Source: Aculops lycopersici (Eukaryota > Arthropoda > Arachnida > Trombidiformes > Eriophyidae). From it: a DNA stretch of 64,000 bases. The notes under the pieces are model-generated. The model ran no database searches. It saw nothing but the letters and a program-made list of their open reading frames with translations, and was not told the origin of the DNA. This document shows, piece after piece, positions 1-10,075 of the stretch. Both the position numbers and the translations under genes were made by a program. The DNA lies in contig WNKI01000002.1 in the NCBI GenBank assembly GCA_015350385.1, positions 4,892,636 to 4,956,635 of the forward strand, written 5' to 3'. The stretch's first letter is position 1. The number at the start of each line of letters is the position of its first letter.

Positions 1-442
1 GGTGGCGAAATGAGCAACGGCAGAGGCGGAGTAATGTGTTCAACAGCGAGGTCCACGCGCAAACGGAAACGATAGAGAGCCGCGGCAAGTGGACAGTGGA
101 AGCTACAGCAGCAGTGGTAGCACTAGAAAAGAGAAACTCGACTCGACTCGCTGTCATCTTCGGCCCGTGAGACTCCTCTCGGCCGCCGAGAGATAAGCAA
201 CTGGCCCCGCCGAGTTGCCTCAAGATGGCGACGGCACCCCCACTGTAAACAATATTCGAAATGACGTTTCTCCAAAACGTGGACTAGTCGAGCTAGTGAC
301 GGCCACGACCACGACGATTGTCACTTGCTCGGCCAGTTCCAGTTGCTCCATTAGATTAGATTCGATCCGATCCGATTCGATTCAATTCGAGAAGCGCAAT
401 CAGCAAGCGATTTGCACGGCCAGTCGGGGGGAGGAGAAAGAG

Positions 443-450
443 TATATAAA
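443..450 (+). promoter_or_regulatory. TATA-like box
   Basis: TATATAAA lies in otherwise GC-rich sequence and could position a plus-strand start about 30 bases downstream. No coding frame follows directly, so its target, if any, is a spliced or long-UTR transcript. This is a motif match only. Confidence 0.25.
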
Positions 451-827
451 GTAAATCGCCTTGTTATTGTGTGGGCAGAGGCAGGCAGGCTAGTTGGTTA
501 GTTAGTCAAGTGTCTCAAGTTGGCCACTTGGATTGGTCCAGAGCAACGCGCGTTGCCCGCGATGGCCATTTAAAATCGAGCATCGCAAGGCCCGCAGTCG
601 TCGCACGAGCGACGAGCCGGCAAATGGCAAATGCGAAATGGCAAACAGGCGAGGATGGAAATTTGTGCGACACAAAGACGAGCGGCACACATGTGTGCCT
701 CTTAGAGCGGCTCTGCTGGGGCTCCCTTCGCCGTGTGTCGTCAGCGGCGGACAGTCGAGGAGCAGCCGCCAGGCTAATGAACTTTTACGCTCCAGCAACG
801 GCGACGCTCGCCCATTTGCCCATTATA

Positions 828-1171
828 CAGTGTGATTCTAAACCAAATGCACAAAACAGGCATGTTTTCGGGGTACACACCCCTCCGCACATGAACGACG
901 CGTGATCTCTGTGGAAAAACTGGCCAGATAGCGCCAGCGGGATTGAGTGGAGAGGCTGGTCATCGTGGTGCAGACTCAGATAAATGGTGCAGAGACCGAC
1001 ACTCTCTTCCGTATTTCGAAAAAAAGTTGAGATCGCGGTATTGCATTGGGCCGTTGCAACACAGGAGGGTGTTTAAATTTAGCCCGAATCTGCACGCTAA
1101 GGGGAGAGAAAACTAGCGCGTTGCGGGAAAAAAGAGGGGAGAAAATTTAAATTTTGTTCAGAATCACACTG
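828..1171. mobile_element. Tc1/mariner-like MITE, 344 bp
   Basis: The left end at 828 reads CAGTGTGATTCT, and the right end at 1160-1171 is its exact reverse complement. Allowing two mismatches, the match runs 19 of 21 positions. Both ends abut a TA dinucleotide (826-827 and 1172-1173), as expected for the TA target duplication of the Tc1/mariner superfamily. The interior has no coding frame, so this is a non-autonomous element that would depend on a transposase elsewhere. Only one copy is visible here, so family membership is inferred. Confidence 0.7.
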
Positions 1172-3546
1172 TACTAATGGTGTTGCAGGCGTCCAATCCG
1201 ACACAAAAGCAGAGGAGCAACGGAGCCGAGCTGTGTGACATTCTGTCAGTGAGAGCGAGCGAAAGTCGCCGCTGCTTATCTGACAGTGTAAGGCAACAAC
1301 TGTCAGTCTGTGGGCGGGTCGGTTTCGATCGGGCCCCTGAGGTTTGAGCGCAGCGGGCGTGGCGAGGCATGCACCTGTTGTGCCTGCCGACTGGAGGCGA
1401 GCGGATAGACGGCACGAGTGGGCGTGTTGAACTCAAACACCCGAACCAGTGACAAGTGCATCCCGTAAGACCTCGCACGCGTGTGAGCGAGCAAGAGGAA
1501 CACGCTAATGCGGCCAATCGACTGTGTGAAGCTTCTCCTTCGTATTCGCCACTCTTTCTTCCGCCTTTTTTGTCCACGCTGCTGAAAATCGCATCCATTG
1601 CCGCCCCCTCCTTCCAAGCGAGCGAAAATGCGCCATTGTGGGCTCCCTGCTAACAACAACGGAATTCCCATCGAAGGCCCCACGCTAGAAGAGTGCTTAA
1701 TTTTCCTCGAAATCCCACAACTCATTTAGACATTTGGTTGGTCGCCAACTTCTCATAAGACACACTCAGCGAGTGAGTGAGTGAGAGAGAGAGTAGATAT
1801 CATCACTACTGTCAAGTCTTAATGTCTAACTCCCGAGATCTTGCCACCGCTGCCACTACTGCTCTTGCTGGTGCTCTTTTTCTTGCAAACGGGGCGCGCG
1901 AATTTGTGAGCTAATTTCATTCACTCGCCCGAGCGACGATTTGCTCGCCAGTGCGGCACCACCACTAGTACCATTATCAACCTTCTCTCTCTCTCTCTCT
2001 CTCACTACCAGGCGACAAGACAACAATGAAAGATTGTTGCCTCCTTTTGAGCGCCTAGCGAAGACAAACTAGCTTGCAGTTTGCTTCCCCTCGCTGCTCG
2101 CAATGATAATCAAGAGCCAGCCGAGCAGCAAGTAGCGCGCAAGGAGACAATTGGGCAAGATGGCTCATCAACAACAACAACAACAACAACCGCGCCAGTG
2201 GTAGGCACCAAGAAAGATGTCTCCTTAGTCTCGTAACATTTGTTTGTGATTTTTGTTTTGCGCATTTGTCTTTCGGCCGAAAACAACATCGCACATCTTT
2301 GACAAAGAATATATATATTGTCAAAGAATCAACCGACACAAAGTCACCTACTATTTGTCTCTATCCCTCCGACTCTAGGCCGCAGATTTTGTTTAAACTG
2401 CATACGAACTCCGTATTACGGAGCACTGGGATGAAAAACCCGACACGCCCCTCGCAAACCAATCGTCCAGCTCGAGTCACTGCGAAATCTTGTTGCTTTT
2501 TTGTTAAAGACACCCACTCGATTATTCTCATCAATCCCCTTGCTCAGTTGGTGTATGCTTGTCAATTGGGAGAGTTACGACTGCGATGCCTCCAAATTAA
2601 ACGCTCGCGTTGCTACTGTCTGTCTGTCTGTTTGTTTGTTTGAGCGCGAACTTGTCGCCATCTTGGCCTTGCTAGGCAAATTTGAGACACTTTTTAACGT
2701 CACTCGAATATTGGAAAGTCAAACGTCACTTTGCACCACGCAACTGCAAGCAAACTGGGTGAGAGAATCACAAGGCGACAGCAGAATCGATACCCGCACC
2801 AAGAAAAAAAGAGAGAGAGAGAGACTTACTTCTCTGACTGCATATTATAGAGAAATAAAAGACTAACTGCCTATCGGTCTGTCTGTCTCTTTCTCTATTC
2901 TCTGTCTGCAAAGGCGTGCTAGTTGTTAGTCTGCAGGTTTGCGGGCTTCACGAGAGGAGCGGGCGAAACACCAGCGCGACAAAGACGCGACGACGTGCTC
3001 GCTGCTGAACCCAAGCAACGAAAATTAGACGCACGAACCTGTTGCTAGATTTTAGAAAAAGTAACAGACGTACACACAAACTCCAGAATGCTGGTCTCCT
3101 CTGGCTTTTTGGCATCAACTCAGCTTTGCGCCCCCCAGCTCAGGCCTATTTAACATCACTATCTGGCGCCTCATGTCTAGACGCTTGTTGCGCGCAGCAC
3201 CAGCTCGCGCTGGCCCGTCTGTCTGTGCGTGCGGCAGAGAAGCCCACAACGTTTCGCTTGACTCGTCTGTCTGTTCGACTGTCTTTTGGTCTGTGTGAAA
3301 GTGTGTGGTTCGCTCGCATTTGCTGCAACGCTCATAAGAGCCGCGCAGCCATTTCCTAGCTTCGCCAGCGGCACAACTGGCCTACCGTCAACACAACACA
3401 CATACAGACACACAAACACACGCACGCACACACAACAACACAAGCCAAGGCGACAAGCCAGCACACAACAACGCGCTTTGCGGAGTTAGCGTCGGACGCG
3501 CAGACAGCAGCCAGAGGAACCGATAGAGGCGGAGAGAGAAAAGAGA

Positions 3547-3602
3547 GGGACGCAGCAGCAGCAGCAACAGCAGCAGCAACAACAACAACAGCAACAGCAG
3601 CG
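3547..3602. repeat. CAG/CAA trinucleotide repeat
   Basis: An interrupted run of CAG and CAA units in non-coding DNA. It reads as a leucine run on the opposite strand, which explains a spurious minus-strand frame there. Confidence 0.8.
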
Positions 3603-5078
3603 ATTGGCGAACGCAAGGGGAAAGTTGCGAGCAACAAGCGCGCGCGCTTGTCGAGCCGATGGAAGCTAGAATTCACTTGCACTTTAAAACCTACGGTCTC
3701 ACCGTCAACTTCTTTCTTGCCTCTCTCTTCTGCTCTCTAACTTTCTCTCTCACTTCCCTACGGCAAATTTGCCCACTATTAGTCTATCTGTCTATCTAGA
3801 CTAAACTACAAACGTCTCGCCAACTTCTACCACCTCAAATTCGACCACCACTAGCAGCGCTATCAGCAACCAGTACAACTTTGTCCGCCGTCGTTCATGG
3901 GGCTAATGTTCGTGCACGAGAACAGAGAGCAGTAACAACAACAGCAACAACCAATATATACTACGACTATTACCACCACAACCACCACTACTACTACCAC
4001 TATTTACACAACTTATCTCTTTGTGCATTGCAATTTGTATGCGTGTATATGTGTCTTTGTTTGCGTTTGCCCTCATCATTTGCAATCAAAGCAACAGCAA
4101 AACACCAAGATTGTGTCAAAACTTACACACTAACAAGTAACTAGCATCTCAGCCGCCCAAATACCTCAACTCTCACTCAACTACCTAGACGAAGACATCG
4201 ACCTCAACATTAGTCTCCTCGCCTATTGCTAGAAGTCACCTGTGGAATTGGTTAGTAGCCAACGAGCGGAAGTTGAAGTACCAAAGTAGAATCCGACACG
4301 ACGATTGACAGCTGCAAGCAATTGATCGGAACGCACGAAATTTGTCAGTCAAAGTGCGACGCACGAACCCCATAACAACAACCGAGAGTAGACGTCGACG
4401 ACCCCAAAACTAATCCTAATCCTCGCTCGTACCGCGGCCATAATCACAAAGAAGGATAGGGACTTCGTTGGTGAAACAAACCAAGTAGCGGTCGCACCAT
4501 AGAACCAACCTGTCGTTTTGTTGACACTCCAAGTGTCATCAGTCGAGAAAAATCGCCATCGTATTCAAGTGGGAGCGCGTTTGCTTCTACCAACGTCAAC
4601 CTGTGCACCTTCACCATTAGCGGAAACTATCACCTGTGGATAAGGAACGCGCGCCAACCAGAAGAAGGCTAGCTCATGTAGTCGTCTAGAAATCATCTAA
4701 GGCTCAACAAGTAGCTTCTCTTCTCTCTGTATTTCTCTCACTCTCATCTCCATCCATCACTAGTTACCAACTACCTCAGCCATTCAAGACGACGGCGACG
4801 ACGACCTCATTTCTAAAACAAACATAATTATTTTTGTCATAAGCATAAGAAGTATATGCATAACTGTAGTGCACTAGATACGAACTACCTCAAAATTTGA
4901 ATCAATAGCAACAACATCCACCACAAACGAGACGGCATCCACTAATATTGATCACAGATTAGAGGAGACGAAGCAACAATTGAGCAACACGGCGACGAAA
5001 ACAACTAACACGAGCAAAATTACGGAACCAACTATTACAAAACTCAATAACAACATAACCTCGACAAAGGCTCACATC

Positions 5079-5573
5079 ATGACGGCGGCCAGTGTCCGCA
5101 AAAGACGAGGCAACTTGCCCAAGGAGTCGGTTAGAATTTTGAAAACCTGGTTAGCTGAACATAAATATAACGCCTATCCGTCCGACAAGGAGAAAATTCT
5201 CCTATCCCAAGCTGCGAACCTAAGTGTTCTCCAGGTGTGCAATTGGTTTATAAATGCACGTAGAAGGATTCTACCTGATATGATTAGGAAGGAAGGAAAC
5301 GACCCATTAATGTATACCATCACTAGGAAGCAAACTAATCAATCCTCGGGAGCTTCATCTAGTTCCAGTTCAGCGGCAATCGATGAGTCAATGAAGTTAA
5401 CTAAACGCTGGTTGAAGCGACATCAAATGGAACAAATAGTTGGAAATACGAGTAGCGGTGACGATGATCATATCAGTCCAGACGATTATGAGGAGGACGA
5501 GGATTATGTTGGCCTCTATCTCCTAGCAACTGCCGCTTTGGAATATGAGACAAAATTTAGACAACCTGTGTGA
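5079..5573 (+). CDS. TGIF: TGIF-type TALE homeodomain transcription factor
   Basis: Predicted nuclear DNA-binding factor of 164 residues, starting at the first in-frame ATG; the longer frame begins at a TTG. The homeodomain covers about residues 7-69. It has the three-residue TALE loop insertion AYP at 32-34 and the recognition-helix block WFINARRR at 56-63, with isoleucine at the TALE hallmark position. The run RGNLPKESV plus the tail LPDMIRK is typical of the TGIF family (achintya/vismay in flies), which binds TGTCA-like sites and mostly represses genes in TGF-beta and germline programmes. After the domain come a serine run (about 92-99) and an acidic stretch (about 129-140). The protein is short for the family and I see no clear CtBP-binding motif. 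A long low-complexity flank precedes it and the LARP1-like gene converges on it. Family call is firm; one-to-one orthology is inferred. Confidence 0.93.
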   Translation: MTAASVRKRRGNLPKESVRILKTWLAEHKYNAYPSDKEKILLSQAANLSVLQVCNWFINARRRILPDMIRKEGNDPLMYTITRKQTNQSSGASSSSSSAAIDESMKLTKRWLKRHQMEQIVGNTSSGDDDHISPDDYEEDEDYVGLYLLATAALEYETKFRQPV

Positions 5574-6120
5574 CTTATATAATTGATCAATAATCAAAAA
5601 AATCAATCAACCAATATATACGAACAACACTAGGCCTCATGGAATCATTACGATCAAGCAAGCAAGATTATAAGACAAATATAAATTTATATATATATAT
5701 ATATAAATATGTTCATCAAGAATGATTCGAATCCAACCAAAAAATTCAATATTCAACAAGTTAGTTTTCATGAGCATATGCACCTCATCTTCTATCATAA
5801 GATCATCAGCCTCATTGAAGTAATTATCAATAAATTTAGGAACAAATGCACAATAAACTACATAAAAATACATAAAATAGAAAATCTAACCTTTTGCATA
5901 GTGGTATATTCCGGAAGTAAATCTGTCTTCTCTTGTTGATAACTTGATTTCTGTCAAACCAGGAACCATTATGTCCGCTTGCATCCTTCAACAGCAGCAA
6001 GCGAGAGAGTTGCCACTGAACCAGAGATCACATTGGTTTTGAGAGCAAGCTATGACATTTATTCGTTGCCGACCAACTATATACAAAACGGAAGTGTATC
6101 ACCTACGATTATTCCTAAGA
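5574..6120. other. Convergent intergenic region, TGIF / LARP1-like
   Basis: AT-rich DNA shared by the 3' ends of two converging genes. A TA run lies near 5688-5707. On the minus strand an AATAAA signal (TTTATT at 6058-6063 on the plus strand) lies about 58 bases past the LARP1-like stop codon and is its likely polyadenylation signal. No gene is seen. Confidence 0.6.
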
Positions 6121-7821
6121 TCACGCTTTTCCTGGCCTCCTCCGTCTTGACTTGACTTCCTTCCATTCTGATTCGGCAGGGGTGCTACCCTTATTATGCT
6201 TGTTAGGAATATCACCAATTTGTTGCGGCGGTGGCAACTGCTTATTTTGCTGATGGTTGATGTTGTTTTGTCCATGAGTTGGTGCGTTATTGTTATTGTT
6301 CATGTTGTTATTGGCGCTAACATTGTTGCTGTGTAGGTGACGACTACCTACATTATTGATGGCGCTGCTACTATTGCTGCTGCCACTTGAGCCAGTTGAT
6401 GAAGTTGCGGTTCCCGCGACCACCGAAGCGACGGATGGCCCGTTAGTTGATGCAATATTGTTGTTATTATTCGAATTAGTAGCAATGCTACTACTACTAC
6501 TATTACTTCCACTAGTATTGTTCACGTTATTACTATTGTTACTAATATTATTGTTACGGTTGCTATTTTTGTTAGCATGATCATGATTGCTTAGATTGCT
6601 GTTGGCATTGGCATGAGCGCCGATAGGGCCGGTGACAGGCGCCACTGACGCTGGGATAGAGGACGCGGCTACAACAGGTGCCGGGCCAGCTACAACGGAA
6701 GCGGATGTAGGCTTATTGGTGAGAGCTGATGCATAGGTAAAAGATGACCTAGTAGTGTTATCATTAGTTGAATTGTTGCTGTTGATGCCGCTAGAGTTAT
6801 CACTAGTATTGTTGATAGTATTATTGTTATTGGTGTTTGGTGAACTAGCGTCTAATCGAGTTTGCCCTGGCTGTGGTTGTTTTTGATTTTGTCGATGCAG
6901 TTGTTGATTATGGTGATGGTGGTGGTGATGGTGGTTGTGGTGATGATGTTGTTGTTGTGGCGCTTGTTGATTGTTGTGCAACTGAGGTTGGCTTTGCGAA
7001 GATGCTTCGGGCTCGACAATATTTTGGCCTTGAAAAGATGATGCAGTTGGGACTGAAGTCAACTGATTTTGGTGTGCTTGTTGATGTTGTAGCTCTTGGG
7101 GCTGCTGATGCTGCTGCTGTTTAGATATCCTCGATGCCTTACGATCGACGTGTTGTGGATGTAGTGATTGTTGTTGTTGATGCTGTGGTACTATGTTTGC
7201 TGCAGATGGCGTTTGATGTGGTTGTTGAAGTTGTTGCGGTTGTAGTTGGTGTAGCTGTTGCTGCAATAATTGTTGAGTTGTTGGTTGTGGCATCTGAGGC
7301 GCTTGTGGTGGTTGCTGTGTTGGGAACGTTGAAAGTGGCCATTTTAATGGATCCTTTCTTGGTCTAATTTTAATACCATCACAAATTTCAATAGTTTCTG
7401 ATTCGTTCAGGGCACTTAGAACTGTTTCCATATCTTGAGTCAATTGGGCAACCCGATGAAATGAACAAATTTCGCTCAAAAGAACAAAGCCATCCCCATC
7501 CATCTTGCTCCTTAGGAAGACGTCCTTTATGAGGTTAACTTCACTAAAATAATATTCGATTTGCTTTCTAACCATTCCTTCTACTTGTCTCTTGTCTATC
7601 GGGTAAGGTGTAAAGAAAGGAGGCTGGGCCGGTGGGGCATAGAAGGCAGCAGTTGGTGGTGGCGCATAGGGTGGAGGGTAGATGCCTGGTGCGCTAGTTG
7701 CAGTGGCCGCGTAATCCATGGTAGGATAATAGGCAGGCCCCTGTGGATGGTTGTTATATTGAGAGGCAACGGCCCGATAATTGTTTCTATTGGTCTTCCG
7801 ACCTTGAGGTTTCATTTCCAT
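6121..7821 (-). CDS. LARP1-type La-motif RNA-binding protein lacking a DM15 region
   Basis: 566 residues from ATG at 7821. The La motif spans about residues 76-162, with the signature QIEYYFSEVNL, FLRSKMDGDGF and FHRVAQLT and the closing KWPL. That pattern matches LARP1 rather than LARP4, 6 or 7. LARP1 proteins bind mRNA 5' ends and poly(A) and control translation of ribosomal-protein messages, acting in the cytoplasm. A proline-, tyrosine- and alanine-rich leader (30-75) precedes the motif. Behind it lie about 150 residues rich in glutamine and histidine, including a histidine run near 290-305, then some 200 residues rich in asparagine and serine. The last 15 residues are basic. The C-terminal DM15 repeats that bind the mRNA cap and TOP motif in true LARP1 are absent, so this may be a paralogue, a retrocopy, or a gene whose DM15 part lies in an unseen exon. 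La-motif call is firm; function is inferred. Confidence 0.88.
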   Translation of the reverse strand: MEMKPQGRKTNRNNYRAVASQYNNHPQGPAYYPTMDYAATATSAPGIYPPPYAPPPTAAFYAPPAQPPFFTPYPIDKRQVEGMVRKQIEYYFSEVNLIKDVFLRSKMDGDGFVLLSEICSFHRVAQLTQDMETVLSALNESETIEICDGIKIRPRKDPLKWPLSTFPTQQPPQAPQMPQPTTQQLLQQQLHQLQPQQLQQPHQTPSAANIVPQHQQQQSLHPQHVDRKASRISKQQQHQQPQELQHQQAHQNQLTSVPTASSFQGQNIVEPEASSQSQPQLHNNQQAPQQQHHHHNHHHHHHHHNQQLHRQNQKQPQPGQTRLDASSPNTNNNNTINNTSDNSSGINSNNSTNDNTTRSSFTYASALTNKPTSASVVAGPAPVVAASSIPASVAPVTGPIGAHANANSNLSNHDHANKNSNRNNNISNNSNNVNNTSGSNSSSSSIATNSNNNNNIASTNGPSVASVVAGTATSSTGSSGSSNSSSAINNVGSRHLHSNNVSANNNMNNNNNAPTHGQNNINHQQNKQLPPPQQIGDIPNKHNKGSTPAESEWKEVKSRRRRPGKA

Positions 7822-9502
7822 GAAATATGAAGATCTAACAGTGTGTGGATGAGAGAAAAGAATTCGGGTATATGCCGCTGGCTAGCTGGCTGATTGATAT
7901 ACTTTTGGTTTTACTTCTAGTATCGGTTATAGTTGTAATGATGATGCAAATAATAAGCAGGGCGACGCGAATGAGCTATGACGATGATGATGACGACGGT
8001 TACGACGACTCTGATGATAAAGATGATAATGTTGACTAATACAACAACGACAATGTCGACAACGCAATGCTAGTGAGGATGGTTGTAGTTTTTTTGGTTA
8101 TAATTGTTGGTTGTATTGATGATAATGATATTGAAATTGGTGTTTATAATATGTATATCAGTTATGTATGTATGTATGTAGATATATATATTTATATATA
8201 AATGATGTATTTTTGTGTATGTTATATGTTGTTGTATAGAGAAGTTGGAGGAGCTTACTTTTTCCAAGGTAGTTGGTGTGGTCGGTGCGGTTTGCTATAG
8301 ATGTATGATGATAAATGGTTATGTCTATCGTTGTTTCGTTCAATAATAATAATAATGATAATAATAATAGTTTGCTATTAGTTGGTAATAGGTAATATTG
8401 AAGGTAATAATGAGGATAACAAGATATTGATTGTTGCAATTATTACTCTGTTCTGGTAGCAGTACAATGCAAGAAAAAATTGTTCTAATATAAATTGAGG
8501 ATAATAATAACATACAGACACACACACACCAACACACACATACACACCAACACACTCACACTCGGAAAGAAACTCGCACACTAGCAGTATTGGCACACAC
8601 ACACAGGCAGACAGTCAAACACACAAGCGAATGGAAGTGGAAGAGAGTAGCAAAAGCAAACAGCAACTCGCATAGAGAGTGTGTGTAGAAGTGTGCTCTC
8701 TAGTGCTAAAGTGTGCAGGCCAATAGGAAGAAAGCGAGCGATAGCGAGAGTGGATTTATCAATGCGTTATCCGTTTTCCAGCTTTGTACAAAAGCACACC
8801 GTGTGTGAGTTAAACCAATGCAAGCGACTTGGAGCGAGCAAGGGAATGTGTGCGAGTGTTTGTGTAGCCTGAAGGACAGCGCTGCCGCTGGTGTTTGTTT
8901 GAGCCTACAAATGCGCCTGTGTGTAGACGGCACCGCAGAGAGTGTGTTGGTGCTCTCGCAATGCCGTCGTCGTTGCCATCGCTGGTGCTGTCGCTGATAC
9001 AATCTCCATTGCAATCGCAAGTTGTCTATCCTTCTGCTGTCGCTAGAATCAGCAGCAGCGTTTGCGGCAGGCCAGCCTGTCCGGCCAACGAACACATTGC
9101 GATGCGAGCGCAGCCGCTTAAAGCAGAGTTTGCGATTGGAATCGCAGGCGACACATTGCAATGTGTGTGCGCTCGCGCACACTTGTGTACCCTCAAGCCG
9201 ACGAACCAAGAGGGAAAAGTTACACAAGCGCTCACTCTGGCCAGCAGCATGCGTTGGCGACGACGACGATGAGAGAGAGAGAGAGAGAGGGAGAGTCGGA
9301 GGGGAGATTTGCAGGCGGTGCACACACACACATTGCGCCCATTAGGCTTGTTGTTGTGTGTTACGAATCTCAGACAGTGCGTCTCTCTTGCCAGAGAATC
9401 GTTCGCCTATTCGCTGCTTGCACTCTGAGTGTGCTCCTGTTGCCCGAGAATGCGTTGCTCCCGCTTGCTTTCTTCCTCTCGCTCCTATAGGTCGCTCACA
9501 CT
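7822..9502. other. Gene-free region upstream of the LARP1-like gene
   Basis: Contains the presumed LARP1-like promoter on the minus strand, an AAT repeat near 8337-8368, and CA/GT-rich DNA from about 8515 to 8615 and 9150 to 9335. A 16-bp perfect palindrome, ACACATTGCAATGTGT, sits at 9151-9166. Frames here are low-complexity and mostly begin at non-ATG codons; none is supportable. Confidence 0.5.
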
Positions 9503-9510
9503 GACGCAGT
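9503..9510. repeat. hAT target-site duplication, left copy
   Basis: GACGCAGT directly abuts the left terminal repeat and recurs exactly at 14005-14012. Eight bases is the diagnostic hAT duplication length. Confidence 0.93.
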
Positions 9511-9524
9511 TAGGGATGGGAGCT

Positions 9525-9680
9525 GGACTGTAAAATCCAGTTCGCAGTCCGGGACTGGATTTCCCAGCTCGCAGTTCTGCCAGTTCCCAGTTCAGCTCGG
9601 ACTGCGAGCTGGGAAGTTGCAGTCCGCAGTCCGGACTGGATTTTGGAGTGCCAGTCCGCTCAGTCGCGACTGGCAAATTC
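9525..9680. repeat. Left subterminal CAGTCC/GGACTG repeat block
   Basis: Within about 155 bases the words CAGTCC, GGACTG and close variants recur many times in both orientations. A similar block lies at 13840-13995. In hAT elements such short subterminal repeats bind transposase; that role is inferred here. Confidence 0.75.
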
Positions 9681-9920
9681 AATACTCTCCCGACACCCTA
9701 AGAGGGCGTGGTTCATTTTGAACCCGAACTCGATGCTACGCTTGATATACAATAAATTGAGATGAAGTTAACACAGATTCAGTTATAATAGAGGTTAACT
9801 TCAGTTAACTTCGTCTCTAGTTTATTCTAGTAGACTTCACAGCTGCCCCAGGTTAACTCGAGTTAACTTGGTTTCCTTTTGCATTTAGATGCTGTTCATT
9901 TTTCGCCCCCACCCTCCCCT

Positions 9921-10013
9921 CCCCCGCCACGCCGCCCCACCACCCCCGCCACCGCACACCATAGAGGGCGCAAAGCGCCCCCGCCTTCGGCGGGCGAAGC
10001 TCTACTGGCGGCG
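9921..10013. repeat. Left arm of 93-bp perfect internal inverted repeat
   Basis: Exact reverse complement of 13490-13582. It contains two tight GC hairpins: GGGCGC-AAA-GCGCCC at 9966-9980, and a second, CCCGCC-TTC-GGCGGG, directly after it. Its C-rich outer part differs sharply in composition from the rest of the element. Confidence 0.95.
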
Positions 10014-10075
10014 TTGATCAAGATGCTGATGGTTAACTTGGATCCACACTTCCTTCACCTATCTAGCGTTGAAGC

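Larger units (their letters stand above)
1..5078. other. Gene-free 5' flank of the TGIF gene
   Basis: No reading frame here has a recognisable domain; the short frames are low-complexity. The stretch has poly(CAG/CAA) near 3547-3600, CT runs near 1981-2004, TCTG runs near 2620 and 2880, and CA runs near 3400-3440. It also holds a short MITE at 828-1171 and a TATA-like box near 443. An in-frame stop at 4875 precedes the TGIF frame, so the last part is probably 5' UTR. I infer promoter, UTR and regulatory DNA for the TGIF gene, but no transcription start can be fixed. Confidence 0.5.

Noticed and set aside
7845..8039. 64-codon frame with a hydrophobic segment and an aspartate tail
   Set aside because: It begins at GTG, has low-complexity GAT repeats and no family match. 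It sits in the LARP1-like promoter.
8158..8602. Cysteine/valine- and tyrosine-rich minus-strand frames
   Set aside because: Products of CA and AAT microsatellites, not proteins.
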